A stretch of 62,754 nucleotides of DNA from Tabrizicola sp. (GCA_016792685.1 JAEULQ010000003.1:1-62754); one strand, 5' to 3'. Numbered from the stretch's first letter, positions 52,620 to 60,979 are shown. Numbers and translations: made by a program. Notes: generated by a model from the letters alone, not told the origin.

Positions 52620-53812
52620 GGCGGGTTGTCGTAACCGGCCTTGGCACGGTGAACGCCCTGGCCCTGGACGTATCGGGAACCTTCGCAGCCTTTCGTGAAG
52701 GGAAATGCGGGATCGGCCAACTGGGGTTTCGCGATGCGGACCGGCTGGCGATCCGGATTGGCGCCGCGATTGGCGATTGGACCCCCGAGCGGCATCTTCC
52801 GCCTGCCGACTTGTCGCTTTACGACCGAGTGACTCAATACGCGCTAGTCGCGGGCCAGGAAGCCATGATGATGGCTGGCCTATCGTCTGGGTTGGGAGAG
52901 CGGGGCGGGGTGATCATCGGTACCGCTGCTGGCGGGATCGGCACCTGGGAGGAGAGTTATCGCGCGGTCTTCGCTGCGGGAAAGAATCGTGTCTCGCCCC
53001 TTGTCGTGCCACGACTGATGCACAACGCGCCTGCCTCGCAACTGTCGATCCGTTACGGATTGCAGGGTCCGGTTCTGGCCGTGGCATCGGCCTGTGCCAG
53101 CGCAAATCACGCGATGGGTCTGGCGCTGCAGCAAATCAGGATGGGTGCGGCCGATGTAATGCTCGCCGGCGGCAGCGAGGCGATGCTCTGCTTTGGCGGG
53201 GTCAAGGCCTGGGAAGGCTTGCGCGTGCTGGCCCCCGACGCCTGCCGCCCGTTCTCGTTGGGGCGCAAGGGGATGGTGATCGGCGACGGGGCCGGGGTTC
53301 TGGTCTTCGAGGCGGAAGATCATGCGCGGGCGCGCGGGGCCCGGATCTTGGCCGAAGTCGCCGGGTTCGCGATGACGGCGGATGCGGGGGACATCGTGGC
53401 CCCCGATCCCGAGGGGGCCGCGCGGGCAATGCGGGCGGCGCTGCGGGATGCCGGGCTTTCACCGCACGATATCGGCTATATCAACGCGCATGGCACCGGG
53501 ACGCTGGCCAATGACCGGTCGGAAAGTGCCGCGATCCTTGCGGTCTTTGGCGGGGCATCGCCGCCGGTATCCTCGACCAAGTCGATGCATGGCCATGCGA
53601 TCGGGGCAACCGGCGCGCTCGAGGCGATTGCCTGCATCCAGGCTTTGACCGAAGACATCCTGCCACCCACGATCGGCTATCTTGCACCCGACCCGGATTG
53701 TGCGGTTGACGTGGTTGTCCAGCAGCCCCGGAAGGCAAGGGTCGGTGCTGTCTTGTCTAACGCCTTTGCGTTTGGCGGGCTGAATGCAGTTCTGGCCTTC
53801 CGCAGGCCGTAA
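52616..53812 (+). CDS. Beta-ketoacyl-ACP synthase (FabF/FabB/NodE family)
   Basis: 398 residues. Complete thiolase fold: nucleophile Cys160 in ASACASANHAMG, His292 in INAHGTGT, and Lys322/His327 in STKSMHGHAIGATG. SMHGH, rather than SMTGH, is also found in NodE-type specialised synthases. Translationally coupled to the ACP. Elongates an acyl-ACP; the product 3-oxoacyl chain would need a reductase that is not encoded beside it. Confidence 0.92.
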   Translation: MRRVVVTGLGTVNALALDVSGTFAAFREGKCGIGQLGFRDADRLAIRIGAAIGDWTPERHLPPADLSLYDRVTQYALVAGQEAMMMAGLSSGLGERGGVIIGTAAGGIGTWEESYRAVFAAGKNRVSPLVVPRLMHNAPASQLSIRYGLQGPVLAVASACASANHAMGLALQQIRMGAADVMLAGGSEAMLCFGGVKAWEGLRVLAPDACRPFSLGRKGMVIGDGAGVLVFEAEDHARARGARILAEVAGFAMTADAGDIVAPDPEGAARAMRAALRDAGLSPHDIGYINAHGTGTLANDRSESAAILAVFGGASPPVSSTKSMHGHAIGATGALEAIACIQALTEDILPPTIGYLAPDPDCAVDVVVQQPRKARVGAVLSNAFAFGGLNAVLAFRRP

Positions 53813-53814
53813 CG

Positions 53815-53842
53815 AAAAACGGCCGGTCCAGGGGACCGGCCG
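53815..53842 (-). terminator. Terminator of the IalB-like gene
   Basis: CGGCCGGTCC / GGACCGGCCG with a three-base loop, then TTTTT on the minus strand, 22 bases after the stop. It also overlaps the end of the ketosynthase transcript. Confidence 0.8.
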
Positions 53843-53863
53843 CTTGATGTAAGTCGACTGACC

Positions 53864-54550
53864 TTATTCCTTCGGCGCTTCTTCGGCCGGGGCTTCCGTC
53901 GCAGCCGCGGCGGCGGCATCAGCCTTGTCGTTGGCTGCGGCCACCGCGTCGAGGCCTGCCGTGAAGCCCTTGAGCGACATCGTCAGTTCGACCTTCTGGT
54001 CCGGAGCCACGAAAGGAACAATCGAGATGACGGCGTTCGCCCCCTTCTTCATCTGCTCGACTTCCTCGGCGGTAAAGCCGATGCGCGCCACGCAGCCGAT
54101 CTGCGTGCAGAAGGTGAAGGGGTAGATCTTGCCCTTTGACGTGTCGATCTGCAGGGTCATGCCGGCCGTAAGCAGAGTCTCCAGCGGAGCGATGAAGGTG
54201 GCACCCGCAACCGCAGGGCCCTCGGTGCCCTTTGGCAGGTTGAACATCGTGAACTCGGCGACCGAATTGCCATCCTTGTCTTTCAGAAGCAGGTAGAGCT
54301 GGCACGGGTCGCTCCCGGTCTCGGTCCGGACGCAGCGCTGTTCCCAGGCCTCGAAATTGGCCGCCGTATAGGTGCTGCCCGGGCCATCTTCGGCGCCGAC
54401 TTCCTGGCCAAGCGAGAGGTTTTCGCCGGTTGCCGCATCCGCAGCGACGGTTTCGGATTCCTGCGCCGGCTCTTCGGTGGTCTGTGCGAACAGGGGTGCG
54501 CCAGCCAGTGCCAGGATCAGGGCAATCGCGGTGCTCGTGGTCTTTGCCAT
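53864..54550 (-). CDS. IalB-family (invasion-associated locus B) periplasmic protein
   Basis: 228 residues with a signal peptide (STAIALILALAGAPLFA). The IalB core is WEQRCVRTETGSDPCQLYLLLKDKDGNSVAEFTMFNLP, then GMTLQID ... FTFCTQIGCVARIGFTAEEVEQMKKG, with two cysteine pairs likely to form disulfides. An Ala/Glu-rich tail ends the protein. Two ATGs (54559, 54550) are possible; the second has AAAGGA at proper distance. Role in the envelope is inferred only. Confidence 0.88.
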   Translation of the reverse strand: MAKTTSTAIALILALAGAPLFAQTTEEPAQESETVAADAATGENLSLGQEVGAEDGPGSTYTAANFEAWEQRCVRTETGSDPCQLYLLLKDKDGNSVAEFTMFNLPKGTEGPAVAGATFIAPLETLLTAGMTLQIDTSKGKIYPFTFCTQIGCVARIGFTAEEVEQMKKGANAVISIVPFVAPDQKVELTMSLKGFTAGLDAVAAANDKADAAAAAATEAPAEEAPKE

Positions 54551-54668
54551 CTTCGACATTTCCTTTGGTCGGTCGATTGTCTCGCGGGTCTCTAGCATGC
54601 GGACCGGCCCAAGTCAGGTGCGAAAAAGCCACCCCGGCGCCCTTCTGCCTGACAAGGGCCACGAAATG

Positions 54669-54696
54669 AAAAAGGGCCGGAAGAACCGGCCCTTTT
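54669..54696 (-). terminator. Strong hairpin terminator in the gene-free stretch
   Basis: Eleven-base-pair stem AAAAGGGCCGG / CCGGCCCTTTT with loop AAGAA; on the minus strand five T follow. No annotated gene needs it, which points to a small transcript. Confidence 0.8.
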
Positions 54697-54741
54697 CGGA
54701 TTGTTTTGTTTGCTCCCTGTCGGACTGGCCGACTTCATGGG
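54669..54741 (-). ncRNA. Candidate small RNA with SD-like segment (possible decoy)
   Basis: Predicted ~73-nt minus-strand RNA in the gene-free stretch. Order: short hairpin GTCGG-CCAGT-CCGAC (about 54733-54719), an A-rich single strand with ACAGGGAGC (54720-54712), then the terminator AAAAGGGCCGG/CCGGCCCTTTT plus T run. Its GGCCAGTCCGACAGGGAG is complementary to the anti-SD segments of the RNAs at 54801 and 20676. Promoter-like TTGACG-17-TAGCGT stands upstream. Expression is not shown; it may be a remnant copy instead. Confidence 0.4.
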
Positions 54742-54746
54742 AACGG

Positions 54747-54775
54747 ACGCTACGGCGGAAAGTTGAAACCGTCAA
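54747..54775 (-). promoter_or_regulatory. Promoter-like TTGACG-N17-TAGCGT
   Basis: Minus strand, -35 at 54775-54770 and -10 at 54752-54747 with a 17-base spacer, placed just before the candidate RNA at 54741. Confidence 0.4.
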
Positions 54776-54800
54776 CGGGTTCTTTTGCGGAACGCGACAG

Positions 54801-54828
54801 AAAAAACCGCGCCTTTTCAAGGGCGCGG
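54801..54828 (-). terminator. Terminator of the 54.8-kb small RNA
   Basis: CCGCGCC / GGCGCGG, eight-base loop, six T on the minus strand. No coding gene ends here. Confidence 0.8.
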
Positions 54829-54904
54829 CCAGTTGACAGGGAGGAAGTCACCGTCGAACCCGAACGAAGCAGGGGTACGACGAGATGAGTGTGGCAGATC
54901 GGAG
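54801..54904 (-). ncRNA. Candidate small RNA with anti-Shine-Dalgarno segment
   Basis: Predicted ~103-nt minus-strand RNA. Order: 5' hairpin CGTCG-T-ACCC/GGGT-T-CGACG (about 54883-54854), single strand ending CCTCCCTGTCAACT (54844-54831), then terminator CCGCGCC/GGCGCGG and six T. The promoter CTGACA-16-TACATT fits a start near 54904. The segment and the GGCC that follows match the RNA at 20676 (CCTCCCTGTTGGACTTGGCC there). Such a segment would bind CAGGGAGG ribosome sites. No coding frame fits the stretch. Confidence 0.55.
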
Positions 54905-54909
54905 TTAAC

Positions 54910-54937
54910 AATGTATGTTTGAGCCCGTCGGTGTCAG
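54910..54937 (-). promoter_or_regulatory. Sigma-70-like promoter CTGACA-N16-TACATT
   Basis: Minus strand, -35 at 54937-54932 and -10 at 54915-54910, in the intergenic upstream of the DUF853 gene and facing away from it. Confidence 0.45.
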
Positions 54938-54985
54938 GGCGGTGGCTGCGCAAAGCGGCTCGCCTTCAGGTTGTAAGAGGCGGAC

Positions 54986-56548
54986 GTGGCGGATCAATCG
55001 GGTATTGCAGACAGCATCTTTGTGGGTGGCGGTGGCGAAGGATATGGGGCGCCGCAACGGCTTCTTCTGAAATACGGCAATCGGCACGGGTTGATTGCCG
55101 GGGCAACGGGGACGGGAAAGACCGTGACCCTGCAGATCCTGGCCGAAGGCTTTTCGGCCGCCGGCGTGCCCGTCTTCCTTTCGGATGTGAAGGGCGATCT
55201 GTCGGGCATTGCTGCAGCTGGCTCGGCCGCGCACAAGCTGCACGACGCCTTCACCAAACGTTCGGCGCAGATCGGGCTGGACCTGCAGTATCGCGCCTTT
55301 CCGGTGATCTTCTGGGATCTCTTTGGCGAAAAGGGCCATCCGGTCCGTGCAACGGTGGAAGAAATGGGGCCGCTGCTTCTGTCGCGGCTCTTGGAGTTGA
55401 GCGATCCACAGGAGGGTGTCCTGAACGTGGCCTTCCGGCTTTCCGATGAGGAGGGCCTGCCTCTCCTGGACCTGAAGGACCTGCAGGCGCTTCTGACCTT
55501 CGTGGCCGAGAATGCCGAGGCGATTTCGAACCGGTATGGCTTGGTGACCAAGGAATCGGTGGGTGCGATCCAGCGGCGGCTTCTGGTGCTGGAGAACGAG
55601 GGCGGAGCGGGTCTTTTCGGTGAGCCCGCACTGGACCTCGCTGACCTGATGACGGTGGACGGCTCGGGGGCGGGGCGGATCAGCATTCTGGCTGCGGACA
55701 AGCTGATGAACTCGCCGCGGCTTTATGCGACTTTCCTGCTGTGGCTGCTGTCAGAGCTTTTCGAGATGCTGCCGGAGGTGGGCGATCCGGACAAGCCCAA
55801 GCTGGTCTTCTTCTTTGACGAGGCGCATCTTCTGTTCACCGATGCCCCGAAGGCGTTGATATCCAAAGTTGAACAGGTGGCGCGGCTGATCCGGTCCAAG
55901 GGGGTTGGGGTCTATTTCATCACCCAGAACCCGGCGGACGTGCCGGACACGATCCTGGGCCAACTGGGCAACCGGGTGCAACACGCGCTCAGGGCCTTCA
56001 CGGCCAAGGACCAGAAGGACCTGGCCAAGGCGGCCGAGACCTACCGGCCAAATCCCCGGTTCAAGATCGATGAAGCCATTCGCGATGTCGGAACCGGCGA
56101 GGCGGTCACCTCGCTTCTGGAAGCCAAGGGCATTCCCGGCATCGCCGAGCGCACGCTGGTCCGGCCACCGTCAAGCCAGTTGGGGCCGATCGACGAAGCC
56201 GCTCGCGCCGCGGTGATGGCGGGATCGCCGGTCCGGGGCAAGTATGACACGCCGCTCGATCGTGACAGTGCCTACGAAAGGTTGCAGGCCCGGGCGGAAG
56301 CCGCTGCCCGCGAGGCACAGGCGGCCGAAGCGGAAGCTGAGCGCAAGGCCGAGGAGGAGAAAGAGTTCGCCCGCGCCCGCCGCTATGAGGGAAAGGGCTA
56401 CAGCGACGACAGGCCGAAGCGCAGCGGCTCGGGTCGATCGGATTCCATCGGGACGGCCTTTGCCAAGAGCTTTGCCCGCCAGTTGGGTACGAGATCGGGT
56501 CAGGCCCTGGTGCGCGGCATCCTCGGGTCAATCTTCGGCAAGCGCTAA
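54986..56548 (+). CDS. DUF853 / HerA-like P-loop ATPase
   Basis: 520 residues. Walker A is GATGTGKT at 39-46, Walker [14 protein letters not shown] near 270, and [33 protein letters not shown] the sensor/arginine-finger block; all as in the YjgR/DUF853 branch of HerA-FtsK ATPases. A charged Ala/Glu-rich helix (~430-475) and a basic C-terminus follow. Role in DNA processing is presumed only. Start GTG 54986 after AAGAGGCGG. Confidence 0.92.
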   Translation: MADQSGIADSIFVGGGGEGYGAPQRLLLKYGNRHGLIAGATGTGKTVTLQILAEGFSAAGVPVFLSDVKGDLSGIAAAGSAAHKLHDAFTKRSAQIGLDLQYRAFPVIFWDLFGEKGHPVRATVEEMGPLLLSRLLELSDPQEGVLNVAFRLSDEEGLPLLDLKDLQALLTFVAENAEAISNRYGLVTKESVGAIQRRLLVLENEGGAGLFGEPALDLADLMTVDGSGAGRISILAADKLMNSPRLYATFLLWLLSELFEMLPEVGDPDKPKLVFFFDEAHLLFTDAPKALISKVEQVARLIRSKGVGVYFITQNPADVPDTILGQLGNRVQHALRAFTAKDQKDLAKAAETYRPNPRFKIDEAIRDVGTGEAVTSLLEAKGIPGIAERTLVRPPSSQLGPIDEAARAAVMAGSPVRGKYDTPLDRDSAYERLQARAEAAAREAQAAEAEAERKAEEEKEFARARRYEGKGYSDDRPKRSGSGRSDSIGTAFAKSFARQLGTRSGQALVRGILGSIFGKR

Positions 56549-56582
56549 CCTTCGGTTAACCGGAATCGGGAAGCATGGGCCG

Positions 56583-56810
56583 ATGCCCATGCAGTCGCCC
56601 CCAAGCCCAGAGCAGTTTCTGGCCGAACTTTTCAGCTCGCGTGCCGCGGCAACCGGTGCCGTGATCCGGCGCAATGCGCGGGACATCGACCGCTTCTATG
56701 GGCGGGTGGCCTTTCTGGAGGAAATGCGAAGGCGGGGCTATGCGGTGGTCGAGAATGCGGGCCAGCTCGTGATCTTCTGCAACCGGGAACCGATCCGTCG
56801 TTTGGCCTGA
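56583..56810 (+). CDS. 75-residue hypothetical protein after DUF853
   Basis: Sequence runs SPEQFLAELFSSRAAATGAVIRRNARDIDRFYGRVAFLEEMRRRGYAVVENAGQLVIFCNREPIRRL: helices and a C-terminal beta-hairpin. No domain recognised; similar ORFs follow this ATPase in relatives and have been mislabelled as phosphoribosylanthranilate isomerase. ATG 56583 is 34 bases after the ATPase stop. Confidence 0.7.
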   Translation: MPMQSPPSPEQFLAELFSSRAAATGAVIRRNARDIDRFYGRVAFLEEMRRRGYAVVENAGQLVIFCNREPIRRLA

Positions 56811-56824
56811 CGGTTGGGCTCGCG

Positions 56825-56869
56825 CCGATTTCCGTACGGAAATCGGTCCGGAAACCGTTCGGTTTCCGG
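56825..56869. repeat. Back-to-back palindrome pair
   Basis: A perfect 22-base palindrome with half CCGATTTCCGT (56825-56846). One base later comes a second hairpin, arms CCGGAAACCG and CGGTTTCCGG around TT (56848-56869). It starts 15 bases after a stop codon. Compare 9484-9532: same design, different bases. Confidence 0.75.
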
Positions 56870-56934
56870 CTCCGCCCGGTGACAGCGGCGCGGAAATCAG
56901 ATCATCTTCGGCAGCGATTCCCCGGGAGGTTGAA

Positions 56935-57618
56935 ATGAAACGGTCACGCATCAACGACATCATGCGCGCGGCGGACGATCTGATCCGGCACCACGGCTTT
57001 GTGCTGCCGCCCTTCGCCAATTGGTCCCCGGACCAGTTCAAGGCACGAAAGGATGTCAGTGCCATTGTCGATGCGCGTTGCGGTTGGGACATTACCGACT
57101 ACGGCCAGGGCCGGTTCGACGAAATGGGGCTGTTCCTCTTTACCCTGCGCAACGGCCGGCTTGCGGACCTGCAGCGCGGCGGGGGCATGTGCTATGCCGA
57201 GAAGCTTCTGATCAGCCGTCAGGATCAGCTTTCGCCGATGCATACCCATGTCATCAAGGCCGAGGACATCATCAACCGGGGCGGGGCAACACTGGTGGTG
57301 GAGCTGTTCGGTTCGGACGACAAGGGCAACTTTGCCTATGACCGGGGTGGTGTCGTGCGCTGCGACGGGATCGAGCGGCACTATGGGCCAGGTGAGAAGC
57401 TGAAGTTCGCGCCGGGTGAAAGCGTTACCCTGATGCCGGGAGACTGGCATGCCTTCTGGGGCGAGGGTGGCGACGTCCTGATCGGCGAGGTTTCGACCGT
57501 GAACGACGATCTGACCGACAACATCTTCCGCGAGCCCATCGGGCGATTTGCCGAGATCGAGGAGGACGAGGCGCCCTGGCATCTTCTGGTCAGTGACTAT
57601 GACCGCTGGCTGAAATGA
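56935..57618 (+). CDS. D-lyxose ketol-isomerase
   Basis: 227 residues, cupin fold of the D-lyxose isomerase (YdaE-type) family. The metal ligands are His103, His105 and Glu110 in PMHTHVIKAEDIINRGG and His172 in MPGDWHAFWGEGG. Interconverts D-lyxose and D-xylulose (and D-mannose/D-fructose in some members). Stands alone without sugar transport genes. ATG 56935 after GGGAGGTTGAA. Confidence 0.92.
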   Translation: MKRSRINDIMRAADDLIRHHGFVLPPFANWSPDQFKARKDVSAIVDARCGWDITDYGQGRFDEMGLFLFTLRNGRLADLQRGGGMCYAEKLLISRQDQLSPMHTHVIKAEDIINRGGATLVVELFGSDDKGNFAYDRGGVVRCDGIERHYGPGEKLKFAPGESVTLMPGDWHAFWGEGGDVLIGEVSTVNDDLTDNIFREPIGRFAEIEEDEAPWHLLVSDYDRWLK

Positions 57619-57642
57619 AAAAGGGGGCGCAAAGGCGCCCCC
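57618..57642 (-). terminator. Terminator of the L,D-transpeptidase gene
   Basis: GGGGGCGC / GCGCCCCC with a four-base loop, TTTTT after it on the minus strand, 22 bases from the stop. Also beyond the D-lyxose isomerase stop on the other strand. Confidence 0.8.
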
Positions 57643-57663
57643 CGAATTCTTTTCCGGTCTTCG

Positions 57664-58605
57664 TCAGTTGCCGGTACCCTCGGGCGGGCAGACGCCGTTG
57701 ACCAGAGCGGTCTTGCAGACGGGTGCCGCCGAAGTGGTCTCGGTCGAGGTTGTAGCGGGTGGCGTGGCGGTTGCCGCCGCCGGGGCCACGACGGGTGCGG
57801 CACCAGTTGCGATCGACGGCGGCGGAAGTACCTTGAGCGTCGGGACGGCCCCCGCTGGGATCTCGGGCTTCGGAGCGACGACCTTGGGTGCTGGCGGCTT
57901 GGGAATGTAGAGACCTTTCGGCATCTCGCCGGACGAGGTCAGAACAATCACCTTCTCACCCCCGGTCACGCGACCGTAGAGGTCCATGACATCCTGGTTG
58001 ATCATCCGGATGCAGCCGGACGAGGCATTGTGGCCGATCGATTGCCATTCCGGCGTCCCATGGATGCGGTAGCCATAGTCGCGTCCACCCGAAGTCAGAT
58101 AGATGGCGCGCGCGCCGAGCGGGTTTGTCGGGCCACCGGGCTGACCGACTTCATCGTATTTGGCCAGTTCCGGCTTGCGGGCGATCATTTCCTTCGGCGG
58201 GATCCAGGTCGGCCAGGGCTTCTTCTCGGACACGATCGCCTCGCCCGACCATTCGAACCCGGCCTTGCCCACGGCAATGCCATAGCGGATGGCCTTGTTC
58301 TTGCCGAGGACGTAGTAGAGCAGCTTGGTCTTCGGGTTGATGATGATCGTGCCGGGGGGCTGGTCCGTCTCATAAGCCACGACCTGGCGGCGATGGCTTT
58401 CGGGGATCTTGTCCACCGGGAGGGCCGGAATCTCGATCCCGGCGTCCATCGTGGCCACATAGACATTCTCGTCCGGCTTCGGCAGCGGCTGGTTCGAGGC
58501 CGAGGGGCTGATCGTCGGATCGACGCAGGCGGCTAGCAAAAGCAGCGCAGCTGCGGCGGGACCAAGGGTGGTGCGTCCGATAATGCGGCGAGAGAGCAGA
58601 AACAT
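57664..58605 (-). CDS. L,D-transpeptidase lipoprotein (ErfK/YbiS family)
   Basis: 313 residues. Lipobox LLAAC with Cys27, so membrane-anchored in the periplasm. The YkuD domain is ~83-225 with His182 (RIHGTPE) and Cys198 (GHNASSGCIRM). A Pro/Ala/Thr-rich tail follows, and the last ~20 residues contain two cysteines (VCKTALVNGVCPPEG). It attaches lipoproteins or makes 3-3 bonds; which one is open. Second such enzyme in the window after the YcbB type. Confidence 0.93.
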   Translation of the reverse strand: MFLLSRRIIGRTTLGPAAAALLLLAACVDPTISPSASNQPLPKPDENVYVATMDAGIEIPALPVDKIPESHRRQVVAYETDQPPGTIIINPKTKLLYYVLGKNKAIRYGIAVGKAGFEWSGEAIVSEKKPWPTWIPPKEMIARKPELAKYDEVGQPGGPTNPLGARAIYLTSGGRDYGYRIHGTPEWQSIGHNASSGCIRMINQDVMDLYGRVTGGEKVIVLTSSGEMPKGLYIPKPPAPKVVAPKPEIPAGAVPTLKVLPPPSIATGAAPVVAPAAATATPPATTSTETTSAAPVCKTALVNGVCPPEGTGN

Positions 58606-58755
58606 CTAATTGACCTACATCCTTCAATCCCGCCGGCAGTATGCCGCAGGCCAGTTGCCTTTTACGCTAGCCGAGGCGCGCGCATGCGTCAAACCGTGCA
58701 GGGATTTGAATGCGATCACGGACGTGTGAAAAGGTGGATTTTCAGGGCATTGTGG

Positions 58756-58783
58756 CCGACGGGCCGCAAGTCGGGCCCGTCGG
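58756..58783 (-). terminator. Hairpin downstream of kynA
   Basis: CCGACGGGCC / GGCCCGTCGG, a perfect 10-bp stem 22 bases after the kynA stop. No U-run, so termination strength is uncertain. Confidence 0.45.
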
Positions 58784-58804
58784 TGCCGGGTCAAACCGGC
58801 CAGA

Positions 58805-59644
58805 TCAGAGCACGGTGCGCACCGCCCAGAGCTCGGGGAAGAGCTGGACGTCCAGCATCCGCCGCAAGTAAGCGGTCCCTGAGGTTCCGCCCGTGCCCCG
58901 CTTGACGCCGATCACCCGCTCGACCGTGGTCAGATGGTTGAAGCGCCAGCGGCGGAAATAGTCTTCGAAATCCACCAGCTTTTCGGCCAGTTCATAGGCC
59001 TGCCAATGCGCCATCGGGTCACGATAGACGGTTTCCCACAGGGCCTGGACGCCGTCATGTGCGTGCCACGGCTGCCGCAGATCCCGATTGAGGACATCGT
59101 CGGGCACCGAAAACCCGCTCCGCGCCAGGTACCGCAGCGCCTCGTCATAAAGCGTGGGCCGGGTGAGTTCGGCCTCCATCCTTTCGGTGAGGTCCGGCCG
59201 GTGCGCATGAGGGCGCAGCATCGCAAGGTTGCGATTGCCGACGGCGTATTCGATCAGACGGTATTGCCAGGACTGGAACCCCGAGGACTGTCCAAGGCTT
59301 TCGCGAAAGGTCGTGTAGTCCGACGGCGTCATCGTGCGCAGCACGTCCCAGGCATTGTTGAGCTGTTCGAAGATCCGCGCCACGCGGGCAAGCATCTTGA
59401 AGGCTTCCTGCGCGGCGTCGCCGGCGATCTTGCGCCGCGCGGCGTCGATTTCGTGCAGCGCAAGCCGCATCCAGAGCTCGGAGGTCTGGTGCTGGATGAT
59501 GAACAGCATCTCGTCATGCGCATCAGACAGCGGGGCCTGCGCGGTCAGGATCTGGTCGATGTGCAGGTAGTCGCCATAGGACATCCGGCCGTCAAAGGCC
59601 ATCTGGGCGCCATCGTCGGCGGGATTGTAGGGGCAAGTGGTCAT
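58805..59644 (-). CDS. kynA: Tryptophan 2,3-dioxygenase
   Basis: 279 residues, heme enzyme opening the indole ring of tryptophan. [16 protein letters not shown] at ~21-36, [19 protein letters not shown] with the active-site His, [27 protein letters not shown], and the C-terminal [22 protein letters not shown] with the conserved GTGGTSG loop. ATG 59644 follows GGAGAGAGCGAC. Downstream of kynU on the same strand. Confidence 0.97.
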   Translation of the reverse strand: MTTCPYNPADDGAQMAFDGRMSYGDYLHIDQILTAQAPLSDAHDEMLFIIQHQTSELWMRLALHEIDAARRKIAGDAAQEAFKMLARVARIFEQLNNAWDVLRTMTPSDYTTFRESLGQSSGFQSWQYRLIEYAVGNRNLAMLRPHAHRPDLTERMEAELTRPTLYDEALRYLARSGFSVPDDVLNRDLRQPWHAHDGVQALWETVYRDPMAHWQAYELAEKLVDFEDYFRRWRFNHLTTVERVIGVKRGTGGTSGTAYLRRMLDVQLFPELWAVRTVL

Positions 59645-59672
59645 GTCGCTCTCTCCAATGAAAACAGGGGTT

Positions 59673-59783
59673 TCAGGAAAGGAGCCGAGCCTCGCGGTTC
59701 AGGATCGACAGATTGCCCATGCGCCGCCAAAGCGCGACCCATCCCGAGGGGCGGCAGAGCGGCGGAAGGGCGCGCCTGGCCAT
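59673..59783 (-). CDS. Possible 36-residue ORF between kynU and kynA
   Basis: ATG at 59783 overlaps the kynU stop (TGATG); it encodes [20 protein letters not shown] and 16 more residues, ending 28 bases before kynA. Basic, no domain. Coupling is its only support; it may be chance. Confidence 0.2.
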   Translation of the reverse strand: MARRALPPLCRPSGWVALWRRMGNLSILNREARLLS

Positions 59784-60979
59784 CAGGTGACCCGTGCGCG
59801 CTGCTTGAATTCGGGCTTGTCCCAGCTTCCGTATTCCATGATCCGGGCCAGAACGTTGACGGCGCGCGCGACGTCATCTTCGTCGACGAAGAGCGGGGTG
59901 AAGCCGAAACGCAAGATGTCCGGCGCCCGGAAGTCGCCGATCACGCCCTCGGCAATCAGTGCCTGCATGATCGCATAGCCCTCGGGGTGACGGAAACTGA
60001 CCTGGCTGCCGCGCATCAGGTGGGAACGTGGTGTTGCCAGTTGCAGCATGGGTGCGCGGGTCTCGACCCCGTTGATGAACTGATCCTGCAGTCGAAGCGA
60101 CTGGGTGTGGATCTCGGCCATGTCGACGCCGTCCCAGACGTCCAGCGCAGCCTCAAGCGCGGCCATCTGAAGGATCGCCGGAGTGCCGACCCGCATCCGC
60201 TCGATCCCGTGGCCTGGACGGTAGGACAGGTCGAAGGCGAAGGGAGATTCGTGGCCGAGCCAGCCGGAGAGGGCAGGGCGGGCGGTCTCGGCATGTCGGG
60301 GTGCGACATAGATGAAGGCCGGGCCACCGGGGCCGGAGTTGAGGTACTTGTAGGTACAGCCGACCGCGAAGTCGGCGTTGGCAGCGGTCAGGTTCACTGG
60401 AATGGCGCCTGCGCTGTGGGCGAGGTCCCAGATTGTCAGCGCCCCCATTTCATGCGCGCGCTTGGTGATGTCGGCCATGTCGTGCCGACGTCCGGTACGG
60501 TAGTCGACCTCGGTGATCATGGTCACGGCGACGGTGTCGTCGATCGCCGCCATCACTTCCTCGGGTGCCACGGTTTTCAGGCGGTACTGGCCGCCGAGTG
60601 TGCGGCAGAGGCCTTCGGCCATGTAGAGGTCAGAAGGGAAGTTTCCGGTGTCCGAAAGGATCACGCGGCGCTTGGGGTTCATTTCCAAAGCCGAGGCCAG
60701 GGCCTGATAGACCTTGATCGAGAGCGTGTCGCCAAGGACGACCGTCCCCGGACCCGCGCCGATGAGCTTTGCTATCCGGTCGCCAAGAACGGCCGGCTGT
60801 GCCATCCAGCCGGCCTTGTTCCAGCCCCGGATCAGCATTTCGGCCCATTCGTCCTGCATTACCCGTTCCATGCGGGCCGGAGCCGACTTGACCATGGGTC
60901 CAAGCGAGTTGCCGTCCAGATAGACGACACCTTCGGGAAGGTGAAACAACTGCTTCTTTGCGGCGAAATCGATGGGCAT
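59783..60979 (-). CDS. kynU: Kynureninase
   Basis: 398 residues, PLP enzyme splitting kynurenine (or 3-hydroxykynurenine) to anthranilate and alanine. VYLDGNSLGPM at ~19-29, SDTGNFPSDLYMAEG near 109-123, IWDLAHSAGAIP, and PLP Lys211 in CTYKYLNSGPGGPAF. ATG 60979; the 104-residue extension overlaps the AraC gene and is rejected. kynU-kynA carry the first and third steps; kynB is not in the window. Confidence 0.97.
   Translation of the reverse strand: MPIDFAAKKQLFHLPEGVVYLDGNSLGPMVKSAPARMERVMQDEWAEMLIRGWNKAGWMAQPAVLGDRIAKLIGAGPGTVVLGDTLSIKVYQALASALEMNPKRRVILSDTGNFPSDLYMAEGLCRTLGGQYRLKTVAPEEVMAAIDDTVAVTMITEVDYRTGRRHDMADITKRAHEMGALTIWDLAHSAGAIPVNLTAANADFAVGCTYKYLNSGPGGPAFIYVAPRHAETARPALSGWLGHESPFAFDLSYRPGHGIERMRVGTPAILQMAALEAALDVWDGVDMAEIHTQSLRLQDQFINGVETRAPMLQLATPRSHLMRGSQVSFRHPEGYAIMQALIAEGVIGDFRAPDILRFGFTPLFVDEDDVARAVNVLARIMEYGSWDKPEFKQRARVT

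Noticed and set aside
54614-54820. 68-codon ORF across the small-RNA stretch, minus strand
   Set aside because: It runs through a promoter-like site and two hairpins, is Arg/Ser-rich, and has no ribosome site; the RNA reading fits better.
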